Shown: one piece after another, positions 17,032 through 25,035 of the stretch
How positions within the stretch are numbered: the stretch's first letter is position 1
Layout: every line of letters starts with the position of its first letter
Assembly: GCA_937891465.1 (NCBI GenBank)
Contig: CALAHF010000205.1
Location: 1 to 64,000, forward strand
Direction of reading: 5' to 3'
Origin: an uncultured Verrucomicrobiales bacterium
Lineage (GTDB): Bacteria > Verrucomicrobiota > Verrucomicrobiia > Verrucomicrobiales > DEV007
Length of the DNA: 64,000 nucleotides
The notes under the pieces: model-generated
The model's input: the letters and a program-made list of their open reading frames with translations, nothing else
The model's database searches: none
Told to the model about the DNA's origin: nothing
Made by a program: the position numbers and the translations under genes

Positions 17032-18783
17032 ATGTTGAGCCGCTTTTTCACCGTTTTTGCCGCAATTTTAACACTTTCAGCAACCGCTGCCGACCACCCC
17101 AACGTGATCGTTATTCTGACGGACGACCAGGGATGGGGCGATCTTTCGCTGAATGGAAACACCAACCTCTCGACGCCGCATATTGATTCTCTGGCACGCG
17201 ACGGCGCGATGTTTAAGCGGTTTTATGTCTGTCCGGTTTGCTCGCCAACACGTGCGGAATTCTTAACGGGACGGTATCATACGCGATCCGGAGTTTATTC
17301 AACCTCGGCCGGCGGCGAGCGGATGGATCTCGATGAAACGACGATCGGTGACGTTTTTAAAGCTGCCGGATACAACACGGGAGCCTTCGGAAAATGGCAC
17401 AACGGAATGCAGTTCCCGTATCATCCCAACGCTCGTGGGTTCGATGATTTCTACGGATTCTGTTCTGGCCACTGGGGAGATTATTTCTCCCCGATGCTGG
17501 AGCACAACAACGAAGTCGTGACCGGCGAAGGCTTTTGCATCGATGATTTCACGAACAAGGCGATGGATTTCATGGAAGCCAGTGGAGACAATCCGTTTTT
17601 CGTTTATCTGCCTTACAACACGCCGCATTCACCGATGCAGGTTCCCGATAAATACTGGGACAAATTCAAAGACAAAGCGCTGACGATGCACAATCGCGAG
17701 CCGAAAAAGGAGCAGGATTTGCATGTCCGATGCGCGCTCGCGATGTGCGAAAACATCGATGACAACGTAGGTCGCGTTCTGAAAAAGCTCGATGATCTGG
17801 GAAAAGCTGAGAATACAATTGTTGTCTATTTCTGCGATAACGGACCGAATGGCACACGCTGGAATGGAGATATGAAGGGCAGAAAAGGTTCAACTGACGA
17901 AGGTGGAATTCGGTCTCCGCTGCTGATTCGCTGGCCGGAGAAGATTCGAAAAGGTTTCGCGATTTCAGAAAACAGCGCGGCGATCGATTTGCTGCCCACA
18001 CTGGCTGATTTAGCTGGAATTGAGGCAAAAACAGAAAAGCGGGGCGATGGGCGGAGCATGGCACCCATTTTGCGAAATGAGAATATCACAGTTTGGCCGA
18101 GTCGAGTGCTCTTCAGCCATTGGAAAGGAAAAGTGACCGCAAAATATGAGAATTTCCGAATGGATCAAAAAGGAGCACTTTTTGATCTTGAAGCGGATCC
18201 CGGTCAGCGAAGAAACGTTGCAGCTGACCATCCAAAAACAGCGGCGAAAATGAAAGAGGGACTCGAGCGATTCAAAAAAGAAATTGTTTCTGAGCTTCCC
18301 GAAAAAGACGAACGCCCTTTTGTGATTGGTCATTCAGATTCGATTTTTACTCAAATTCCTGCCCGTGATGGCACGGCTCATGGAGGCATCAAACGCTCGA
18401 ATAAATTCCCCAACGATTCGTTTTTTAGAAATTGGAAAAGTACAGACGACAAAATCACGTGGGAAGTCGAAGTCGGTGAAACGGGCGATTACGAAGTGGA
18501 AATGTATTACGCCTGCGCCAAAGCGGATGTTGGCTCAACGGTTTCCTTGAGTTGCGGAAGCGAAACCATCACCACGAAAATTTCTAAAGCTAACGAGGTG
18601 CCGCTTCGCGGAATGGAGAATGATCGGTCGAAGCGAGTAGAATCCTACGTGAAAGATTTTAAACCAATGTCGCTCGGCACGATTCATCTAAAAAAAGGAG
18701 CTGGGACGATGACGCTGCAGGCCACCAAAATTTCAGGCGCTGAAGCAATGGAATTCCGACTTTTGATACTGCGCCGAAAATGA
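17032..18783 (+). CDS. Secreted sulfatase (arylsulfatase A type), with C-terminal beta domain
   Basis: Hydrolyses sulfate esters, probably on glycans, outside the cytoplasm. Signal peptide MLSRFFTVFAAILTL to SATAA. The metal-binding DDQGWGD follows, then the activation motif CSPTR with Cys70, which a formylglycine-generating enzyme converts to the catalytic residue. GKWH and the DNGP metal motif are present. Residues about 450-583 form an extra beta-rich domain (GETGDYEVEMYYACA) that resembles a CBM6-like carbohydrate-binding module. It is longer than a single-domain sulfatase. The MOSC gene follows 18 bases later. Confidence 0.93.
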   Translation: MLSRFFTVFAAILTLSATAADHPNVIVILTDDQGWGDLSLNGNTNLSTPHIDSLARDGAMFKRFYVCPVCSPTRAEFLTGRYHTRSGVYSTSAGGERMDLDETTIGDVFKAAGYNTGAFGKWHNGMQFPYHPNARGFDDFYGFCSGHWGDYFSPMLEHNNEVVTGEGFCIDDFTNKAMDFMEASGDNPFFVYLPYNTPHSPMQVPDKYWDKFKDKALTMHNREPKKEQDLHVRCALAMCENIDDNVGRVLKKLDDLGKAENTIVVYFCDNGPNGTRWNGDMKGRKGSTDEGGIRSPLLIRWPEKIRKGFAISENSAAIDLLPTLADLAGIEAKTEKRGDGRSMAPILRNENITVWPSRVLFSHWKGKVTAKYENFRMDQKGALFDLEADPGQRRNVAADHPKTAAKMKEGLERFKKEIVSELPEKDERPFVIGHSDSIFTQIPARDGTAHGGIKRSNKFPNDSFFRNWKSTDDKITWEVEVGETGDYEVEMYYACAKADVGSTVSLSCGSETITTKISKANEVPLRGMENDRSKRVESYVKDFKPMSLGTIHLKKGAGTMTLQATKISGAEAMEFRLLILRRK

Positions 18784-18801
18784 TTGCTGCTAGTTTTTTC
18801 A

Positions 18802-19458
18802 ATGAAAATCGTCGGTATCCAGGTCAGTAAAGTCGAAACGATCGAGGCAACCGGCACCGGGATGTGGTGGGATAAAACGTGGGAAACAGGTTTTAAAAAA
18901 GTCCCTGTCCAAAGTCCGCAATGGCTGGCCTACGGGGGATTTCGTGGCGACGCGCAAGCAGATCGAATCAATCACGGCGGCGTGGACAAAGCCCTTTGTG
19001 TTTACCCGATCGAGCACTACTCCCATTGGCAAAATCTACTGAAAAGAGAGCTGCCCTCCGGCAGTTTCGGTGAAAATTTGACGACGGAAGGTCTAATCGA
19101 AACTGGCGTGTGTGTTGGCGATATTTTCACCATTGGTGAAGCAAAAGTTCAGATTTCGCAACCTCGCCAACCGTGCTGGAAACTCGCGCGCCGCTGGCAA
19201 CGCAAAGACCTTTCAGCGCTCGTTGAACGAACCGGAAAAACTGGGTTTTACTTCCGTGTTCTCGAACACGGTTCGGTCGAAAATGGAGATTCGTTCACGT
19301 TAGCCGAACGCCCGTTCCCGGATTGGACCGTGGCACTGTGCAACGAAATCATGCATCACCAGAAAAAGGATGTCGACGCGTCGCGTCAGCTCGCCAGCGA
19401 ATGCACCGCACTCGCAGGAAGTTGGAAAGATGCCTTATGGGCACGAGCCAATCGTTAA
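18802..19458 (+). CDS. MOSC domain protein, YiiM family
   Basis: A MOSC-fold protein of 218 residues. MOSC domains act at the molybdenum cofactor or hydroxylamine-type substrates, and YiiM relatives protect against N-hydroxylated base analogues. Diagnostic motifs are GDAQADRINHGGVDKA, the cofactor-site GSFGENL, and QPRQPCWKL with its conserved Cys. The C-terminal 50 residues match the YiiM three-helix extension. I chose the ATG at 18802; a TTG at 18784 would add six residues. The gene is close behind the sulfatase but probably unrelated in function. Confidence 0.9.
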   Translation: MKIVGIQVSKVETIEATGTGMWWDKTWETGFKKVPVQSPQWLAYGGFRGDAQADRINHGGVDKALCVYPIEHYSHWQNLLKRELPSGSFGENLTTEGLIETGVCVGDIFTIGEAKVQISQPRQPCWKLARRWQRKDLSALVERTGKTGFYFRVLEHGSVENGDSFTLAERPFPDWTVALCNEIMHHQKKDVDASRQLASECTALAGSWKDALWARANR

Positions 19459-19473
19459 TTCCAGTTGATAAAA

Positions 19474-20286
19474 TTATACCAGTTTCAATGCAGATGGCAC
19501 GCTAGCATCATCGTGAACAATCGCGCTCAAAGCAGCAGCGATTTTTGGAGGATTCGAGTGCTGAATCACATTCCGACCTACGGCGATTCCTGATGCGCCA
19601 CCGTCCATCGCTTTCCGCACCATCGAAAGGAGCAATTCGTCATCGCCCATGGCCGCTCCACCGAGAACGATCACGGGAACGAAGCAGTTGTCGACCACGG
19701 CGCGAAAATCATCAGCCGTTGCACCAGTTGGGAACGCAGTCTTTACCACGTCGGAACCAATTTCTGCGGCGGCACGAACGGCGAAATTGATATTATCGAG
19801 CGTGTAATCGTCGGACTTTCCAAGACCGTAGGGCAGTGATTCGAGGATCACGGGAATGTCGCATTCGATGCTTTCAGAAATCAGTTCAGCCGCTTCACGA
19901 CACATTCCGGATTCGTTGGAATGAAACGGGTAGAGCATGTTCATCATCGCGTGAGCCCCAATCGTCTCTGCATCATCTCCGCCAAAAATCCGATACGATC
20001 CCTCGTCGGTGTGGCCCTCCGACGCGGGTCGGTAAACGTCGGTTCGCAGACAAATTCCCTTTTCAGAAAGCTCATCCATCGCAGAAATCGCAACGCCGAG
20101 ATTCACCACATACCCATCGACATGGGGATTCATTTGTTCGATAAATTCACCCGGATTTCCCAATCCAGCGACTGGAACCGCCGTGTTGTGGTCGATCGGA
20201 AGGATCACGGTTTTGCCATCGGATCCAAAAAATTTTTCAAGTCTATCTGCACGTGTCATGCGATTCCGATAGCTTTGGACGGCCAT
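19474..20286 (-). CDS. Class I aldolase of the DeoC/LacD/FbaB (LsrF-like) family
   Basis: A 270-residue TIM-barrel aldolase using a Schiff base. The likely lysine is Lys182 in DVVKTAFPTG, preceded by PVILES and followed by PVIVLGGAAMGDDE and the phosphate-binding GASGIAVGRNVIQH. The opening ILPIDHN is typical of archaeal-type fructose-bisphosphate aldolase and LsrF/ADH synthase relatives. The substrate could be fructose-1,6-bisphosphate or a related sugar phosphate; sequence alone does not settle it. The start at 20286 is the first ATG; an internal ATG at 20259 (MTRADRL) is equally reasonable. It is convergent with the MOSC gene. Confidence 0.85.
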   Translation of the reverse strand: MAVQSYRNRMTRADRLEKFFGSDGKTVILPIDHNTAVPVAGLGNPGEFIEQMNPHVDGYVVNLGVAISAMDELSEKGICLRTDVYRPASEGHTDEGSYRIFGGDDAETIGAHAMMNMLYPFHSNESGMCREAAELISESIECDIPVILESLPYGLGKSDDYTLDNINFAVRAAAEIGSDVVKTAFPTGATADDFRAVVDNCFVPVIVLGGAAMGDDELLLSMVRKAMDGGASGIAVGRNVIQHSNPPKIAAALSAIVHDDASVPSALKLV

Positions 20287-20323
20287 TTTTGCAAGTTCCG
20301 CTGCGCACTAGAATCACCGTATG

Positions 20324-20342
20324 GGAAGATGACAAATCTTCC
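20324..20342. other. Short hairpin GGAAGAT-5-ATCTTCC
   Basis: A 7-base-pair perfect stem with a five-base loop (GACAA), ending one base before dispersed element copy 3. A near-identical stem recurs at 63968-63988. Function unknown; there is no T-tract. Confidence 0.6.
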
Positions 20343-20343
20343 G

Positions 20344-20390
20344 ACGATCGAATAGGGTTGCCTAGTCGAACAGACCCTGTTGAATCGTGG
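20344..20390. repeat. Dispersed two-half element, copy 3 (inverted)
   Basis: Left half ACGATCGAATAGGGTTG and right half ACCCTGTTGAATCGTGG in head-to-head order, in the gap between the minus-strand aldolase gene and the plus-strand pseudogene at 20437. Confidence 0.85.
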
Positions 20391-20436
20391 AATGAGTTTG
20401 ATGAGCTAGCTGGTTCCAAAAATTGATCGTGCTTCG

Positions 20437-20940
20437 TTGATACTGGCGTTGAAGTCGGCACTCGTAGGCTGCCTGATTTTTGGGAGCTACGGAGCGATTC
20501 AGGATCAGATTACGTTTTCGATTTCGCAGGAATATTTCACGGCTTTGAAATTTGATCAATTTGCGTGGGCGCATCAGGGATTCGAAAACCCGCGGTGGTT
20601 TGTGGCGGTGATCGGTTTCATCGCGGCGGGCGGTGGTGGCGCGAATTGCCATTTCGTCTGGAAAACCGATTTCGGTTCGTGGCGTGATGCGTGACTTTTG
20701 GCTATGTCCAGTAGGCGCGTTGATCCTAGGGTAGGATTTCTCTGCGGTCGATTTTTTTCCACACCAACAACCTGGCTGGAATGGATGGACGCGATGGGAG
20801 TCACAAATCAGCAAGGTTTCGCGGACGTGGGCATGATCCACAATTTTTCCTACGTTGGCGCGATTTCGGGGTTGGTGATCGCAGCGATTTTGCTGAAAAG
20901 ACGACTGTCGCGTCCACAAAAAAACGGCGACCCGGTTTGA
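20437..20940 (+). pseudogene. Multi-helix membrane protein gene broken by two frameshifts
   Basis: Two in-phase open segments are separated by a TGA at 20692-20694, but the better explanation is two frameshifts. The first frame (from a TTG at 20437) encodes GCLIFGSYGAIQDQITF and EYFTALKF up to about 20631. A second frame between about 20633 and 20731 carries ARIAISSGKPISVRGVMR and FWLCPVGALILG. The first frame resumes with GFLCGRFF, DVGMIHNFSYVGAISG and a final helix. Joined, about 165 residues read like a known Planctomycete/Verrucomicrobial four-helix protein family (pattern DQ-T, EYFT, then a C-terminal HN-SY helix), from memory rather than search. No function is known. Confidence 0.6.
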
Positions 20941-20955
20941 ACCGTGACCGCCGTT
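20923..20955 (+). terminator. Possible hairpin terminator
   Basis: AACGGCG and CGCCGTT flank an inner GGTT/AACC pair, forming a long hairpin over the stop codon of the pseudogene and before the DUF1501 stop on the other strand. There are A residues before it and only a weak T-rich tail, so termination is uncertain; it could serve both strands of this convergent gap. Confidence 0.4.
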
Positions 20956-20996
20956 GATTTGAATTATTTCCGATCGAATAACCGATCGATGGTGAC

Positions 20997-22280
20997 TTAC
21001 GCTCCGAAGAGTTTCGTCACTGGCACACCGTCGTTTGCCCAGGTAAATGGACGCTGCGTTGGTGAGTAAATGGTTTCTTCCTGTGGGATTCCCAAAGCGT
21101 GTCCAATCGTAGCGATGAAGTCTTCTGGCTTCACTGGATCTTTTGGCTTCTTGCCCTGCTTATCAGTCTCACCGTAAACTTGACCGCCAACAACACCACC
21201 ACCTGCGAGCATCGTTGAATAAGCTGCTGGATAGTGATCACGACCACCATTCATGTTGATGTTCGGTGTACGGCCAAACTCGGTGCCCACTGCGATGAGG
21301 GTTGAGTCGAGCAATCCGCGCTCGGAGAGATCGTTGACGAGTGCCGCCAACGCTTTATCGAGCGGCGGGACTTGTGAGTCAAGCCGAGTCGCAATATCTT
21401 CGTGCATGTCCCAGCCACCTGAGATGACTTCAACAACACGAACACCTTTTTCAACAAGCTTTCGTGCGAGGAGGCAACCTTGTCCAAGACGACCTTCGCC
21501 GTAATCTGCGCGATTTGACTCGCTGCTGATGTCGAATGCGTCAAGCGCACCTGACTTCAACAACGTCTGTGCCTGCTCGTAATACTCAACATAGGACTGA
21601 GGTCCGTTGTATTTGTATTTGTCGACAAACTTCTGACCGAGCTTCTGAGCCATATTCATGCGGCTCTCAAAACGATCATCACTGGTCATCGTATTGGTGT
21701 TTGGCACACCGCCGTTCGGGTCGCCAATTGGAAGAGGCGCAAGAGACGGCTCAAGGTAACCCGCGCTTGATGTGCTCTGACCAACGACGACTGAATCTGG
21801 AAGAATCTCGCCGCGTTTGCCGAGATATTTTTCAGCCATTGGTCCCATCGTAGGATGAACAATCGTGGCCAGCTTGTTGTAGCCGGTGCGCATGATGTAG
21901 CTGCCCTGCTCGTGAGCTCCGTTAATGGAACTCATGCTGTTAATGACAGAGATCTTGTCACCATGTTTGGCTAGATTGACCATTTTGTCACCCAGTTTCA
22001 CATCACTATTGGTGTTGAGTGTTGTGGTTCTACCCATCACGTCTGAACCGTCTTTCTTTGGGTCAAACGTATCCAGGTGAGTCATTCCACCCGAAAGGTA
22101 GATGTAAATGAGACTTTTCGCCTTACCGCCGCCTTTTTCGGTTTCCTGACCGTAGCCGTTGACGCCTTTTAGGAAAGGGACGCCAATGCCGACTCCGAGC
22201 ATGGATTGGGCGGTTCGTTCCATAAAGGTCCGACGGCCGATCTCAGATTTTCCGATGAGTTCTAAAACTTCGTGGTTCAT
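20997..22280 (-). CDS. DUF1501 protein, Tat-exported
   Basis: A 427-residue DUF1501 protein, related to the sulfatase/alkaline phosphatase fold. The N-terminus has a twin-arginine-like motif (GRRTFMERT) and a hydrophobic stretch, so Tat export is likely. Characteristic segments are IYIYLSGGMTHLDTFDPK, TEFGRTPNINMNGGRDHYP and the central RVVEVISGGWDMH. It is encoded 53 bases after the DUF1549/DUF1553 gene on the same strand; the two families are nearly always paired in this group. The pair's biochemical role is not established; extracellular polymer breakdown is a common suggestion. Confidence 0.92.
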   Translation of the reverse strand: MNHEVLELIGKSEIGRRTFMERTAQSMLGVGIGVPFLKGVNGYGQETEKGGGKAKSLIYIYLSGGMTHLDTFDPKKDGSDVMGRTTTLNTNSDVKLGDKMVNLAKHGDKISVINSMSSINGAHEQGSYIMRTGYNKLATIVHPTMGPMAEKYLGKRGEILPDSVVVGQSTSSAGYLEPSLAPLPIGDPNGGVPNTNTMTSDDRFESRMNMAQKLGQKFVDKYKYNGPQSYVEYYEQAQTLLKSGALDAFDISSESNRADYGEGRLGQGCLLARKLVEKGVRVVEVISGGWDMHEDIATRLDSQVPPLDKALAALVNDLSERGLLDSTLIAVGTEFGRTPNINMNGGRDHYPAAYSTMLAGGGVVGGQVYGETDKQGKKPKDPVKPEDFIATIGHALGIPQEETIYSPTQRPFTWANDGVPVTKLFGA

Positions 22281-22333
22281 ATCAAATAATACAGGTTGTT
22301 TTTAAAATTAGTTGGCTCGTTTTCACTGGGTAA

Positions 22334-24418
22334 TTACTGAACGAAAAGAAATTCAGGACTGTTGATGAGTGCCCATCCGAGATCTTTGATTCCGTCATCT
22401 CCGTCTTTTTCAAGCATCTCGAGACCGATCGTCATCTCGTCCGCTGTTGGGTAGCGGGAAAGCAAGGTGAAGAAGACTCCTCGCACCTTGTCGTCTGGTC
22501 CGTCGAGATCAGAGAGTTCGTTCACGAGTTTTGATGACCCACCAGTAAGACTTGAAGTGACGGGTCCATTCATCAATGCGAGCACCTGAGGGACAGATCC
22601 ATCGAAGTTGTGCTCGTCCGTGATGAGTCGATCGCTCTGACCAAAGGTATCCAGCAAGTGCGCGGCAGGAGCAGGCTGCGACAATTCGGAAGCACGGAGC
22701 TCGCTGTTAGGCGCATACGTTGGTGTGTAGTTTCCGGCATCAGCAAGAACCGCAGTTCCCATTCGCTCGCCACGGATGGAATCGAACGCCTGATACTTCT
22801 GAAACACTTCCTCCATTGAGGCCGTGTGGAAATCAACATTCAGCAACTCGCGAAGGAACGAACCGTCACGGCCTTTTTTCTCATCGATCTCTGCACCGTA
22901 AGCAAGTGTCATCATCGAATCCCATGCTTGCTCAGCACGCATCCGGCGAAGAACGGGTCCCTGGAAATAGTAAGGCTTCGACCAATCCGGCTCTTCTTCG
23001 GTAGCCATCGACTGGTAGGCCCGGGTGTTATAAAGAACGCGCATGAATTCACGGAGATCGTAATCAACACCGCGCATCAAATTGGCAACGTAATCAAGCA
23101 CGCGAGGCTGACCCATTGACTCAACTGCGTAGTCAGTGACGTCGTTTACAGGGGCAGTTTCGACGAGTGGAAGGCCAAAAGCCCGGCTCCACATTCGGTT
23201 GGCGATTGCCATTGCAAATCGTGGGTTGTCGGGAGATGCAAGGTAACCGGCAAGCGCTTCACGGCGGGTTTTGCCTCCTTTTTTAGCTTCAGGCTTCGTC
23301 AATGTGCGGGGCTTGAAAATCTCGCCCCGTGATTCTGCAGCCATATCTGCAATACTGTCAGGAACCGCCATTTCGCGTCCTTCAACATCTGTAAGGTTCA
23401 TTCCAAGGAATCGAATGTAGTAGCTGAACTGACGTGAATCCTGACGGTCTTCGCGATCAATTCCCTGCTGAGTAGCGTAGGCCCATGCTTGATCAACCCA
23501 ACCCTCGGGCGCATTTGGCATCGCGATTGGCTTTGAATCCATCATCATTACCCCGGACGCGCGATTCAGAGTGCGCTGCGTTGAGTTAAAGAACGCTGCC
23601 ATTTCATAAAAATCGGCAATCTCCAACTTCTCATTGAACGGGTGGTCGTGGCACTGAGCGCAGGAAATATCGATTCCAAGCATCGCCTGGCTGAAATTCG
23701 AAAACGCATCGAACTCCATTCCCGCATCACGAAGGAGAAAACCTGCGGCTGGATTTTGGCCGATGTTTCCTTGAGCAGTCACCATTTCGGTAACCATGTC
23801 AAGATAGGACTTATTTTCTGAAAGAGAATCCTTCCACCACTGAATGTAAGGCTCCATCCGGACTCCTTGAACGAAGTCAGAACCATGGAGACGATACATG
23901 TCCGCAAAATAGTTGAACATGTGCGAGGAGAACCCTGGACGAGCAAGCAACTCGTCGATCAGCTCTTCACGCTTAGCGGGACGTGCGCTATCAGCGAATT
24001 CTTTGAATTCCCCCATCGTCGGAATGCGTCCGAGAATGTCGAGATAAACGCGACGTGCAAAAAGATCATCTGGAAGAGGAGCATTGAAGCCTTTAAATCC
24101 ATTCCGCACGAGGTTTGGCGCGAGCAACTTATCGATATTTGCGGCTGCTTTCAGAGTGTTATCGTTGTCTCCCAACACTTTGAAGCGCTCTGCAGCCTCA
24201 CGGTCAGCTTTCGTCAAGAGATCCTTAGGAATCTTGAATTCGCTACCATTGGCAGCCTTCAACACGATGACTTCGCCATCGTAACTTACGAACGACGCGT
24301 TCAGCTTTTTACCATCGCTCGAACGAGTCCACTCGCGAGCTCCAGCCTCCAGGGAAACAAAAAGCCCCCCAATTACAGCCATTGTGATGGCAAACAAATT
24401 TCGGTTCATTACTTTCAT
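22334..24418 (-). CDS. DUF1549/DUF1553 protein with SHD1 domain
   Basis: A secreted protein of about 694 residues. The signal peptide runs from MKVMNRNLFAIT to LEAGA. An SHD1-like module follows (REWTRSSDGKKLNASF, then VVLKAANGSEFKIPKDLL). DUF1549 comes next, with the haem-type motif CAQCH followed by DHPFN, then DUF1553 in the C-terminal 300 residues (PRFAMAIANRMWS, FLRELLNVDFH, VPQVLALMNG). Unlike the gene at 45917-48442 it has no N-terminal PSCyt1 cytochrome domain; SHD1 takes its place. I chose the ATG at 24418; 24409 is an alternative. It leads the operon with the DUF1501 gene. A perfect palindrome lies upstream. Confidence 0.92.
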   Translation of the reverse strand: MKVMNRNLFAITMAVIGGLFVSLEAGAREWTRSSDGKKLNASFVSYDGEVIVLKAANGSEFKIPKDLLTKADREAAERFKVLGDNDNTLKAAANIDKLLAPNLVRNGFKGFNAPLPDDLFARRVYLDILGRIPTMGEFKEFADSARPAKREELIDELLARPGFSSHMFNYFADMYRLHGSDFVQGVRMEPYIQWWKDSLSENKSYLDMVTEMVTAQGNIGQNPAAGFLLRDAGMEFDAFSNFSQAMLGIDISCAQCHDHPFNEKLEIADFYEMAAFFNSTQRTLNRASGVMMMDSKPIAMPNAPEGWVDQAWAYATQQGIDREDRQDSRQFSYYIRFLGMNLTDVEGREMAVPDSIADMAAESRGEIFKPRTLTKPEAKKGGKTRREALAGYLASPDNPRFAMAIANRMWSRAFGLPLVETAPVNDVTDYAVESMGQPRVLDYVANLMRGVDYDLREFMRVLYNTRAYQSMATEEEPDWSKPYYFQGPVLRRMRAEQAWDSMMTLAYGAEIDEKKGRDGSFLRELLNVDFHTASMEEVFQKYQAFDSIRGERMGTAVLADAGNYTPTYAPNSELRASELSQPAPAAHLLDTFGQSDRLITDEHNFDGSVPQVLALMNGPVTSSLTGGSSKLVNELSDLDGPDDKVRGVFFTLLSRYPTADEMTIGLEMLEKDGDDGIKDLGWALINSPEFLFVQ

Positions 24419-24445
24419 TGGTTGATCGGGGATTTTATCTATAAT

Positions 24446-24461
24446 CCTTCTAGTTAGAAGG
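24446..24461. promoter_or_regulatory. Perfect palindrome upstream of the DUF1549 gene
   Basis: CCTTCTAGTTAGAAGG is an inverted repeat of 7-base arms with a two-base centre, lying 28 bases before the start of the DUF1549/DUF1553 gene and in the divergent region towards 24606. AT-rich, promoter-like sequence surrounds it (ATTATAGAT on the minus strand). Position and symmetry fit an operator for a dimeric regulator. Confidence 0.4.
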
Positions 24462-24605
24462 TATAACGGAAACGTCACATTTTGTCACAAAATCTTAATA
24501 AAATACCAGTCTATTTTTTCATGGTGATTCAGGTCTCCCTCTTGGCAATTCAAAAGCGAGCGGATTTCGTTGCCATTTGAGTGCTTTTTTAAGATAAAGT
24601 GGGCC

Positions 24606-25035
24606 ATGTCTGATGAATTCAAACTCGGTTTCAGGATTTCGATATTTGACATTTGTATTCTCGTCGCGGGGTCCGTTTTTGCCGCGTTTCTCTTTCATAA
24701 AAGCCAAATCCTCTTTGGGTTAATCGTCGCCCTGGTTGTCGGGCATTTCTTCCTGTTTTGTAATGTGTTCCGTATATTGCCGTCGATCCGAGTTGATCTG
24801 GGCTACAGCATTCGTGCTATTGTCGATTGGAACATCTTTCGCCAATTTGCCTTCTCCTTCCCTCTTCGCTGTTTACCTGGCGTTTGTGCATGTGTCGATA
24901 ATTCCAGCCGCTGATTTCATAATTATCGAAACCCGCAAACCCAGCTACCACGGGATCTTTTGGAAGAAATGGAATCCAAATCTGAAATCCTGGTGGAAGG
25001 AACAATCGAAAACAAAAATTTCCTTAAAACAATGA
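24606..25035 (+). pseudogene. Membrane protein gene with a single frameshift
   Basis: The first frame (ATG at 24606) encodes MSDEFKLGFRISIFDI, two helices (about residues 9-42) and HFFLFCNVFRI. The second frame, from about 24781, continues with RRSELIWATAFVLL, another helix and the conserved-looking end RKPSYHGIFWKKWNP. The shift lies in the four bases at 24777-24780. Joined, about 142 residues resemble a small membrane protein common in Planctomycetes and Verrucomicrobia (recognised from memory: FLFCNVFR, ELIWA, RPSYHG). The last codons overlap the sulfatase start (ATGA at 25032). Function unknown. Either a fresh mutation, a sequence error, or programmed frameshifting. Confidence 0.6.

Noticed and set aside
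20692-20694. TGA in the membrane gene at 20437 as a second selenocysteine
   Set aside because: No SECIS-like loop follows, the local frame is out of register with the family, and two frameshifts explain it better.
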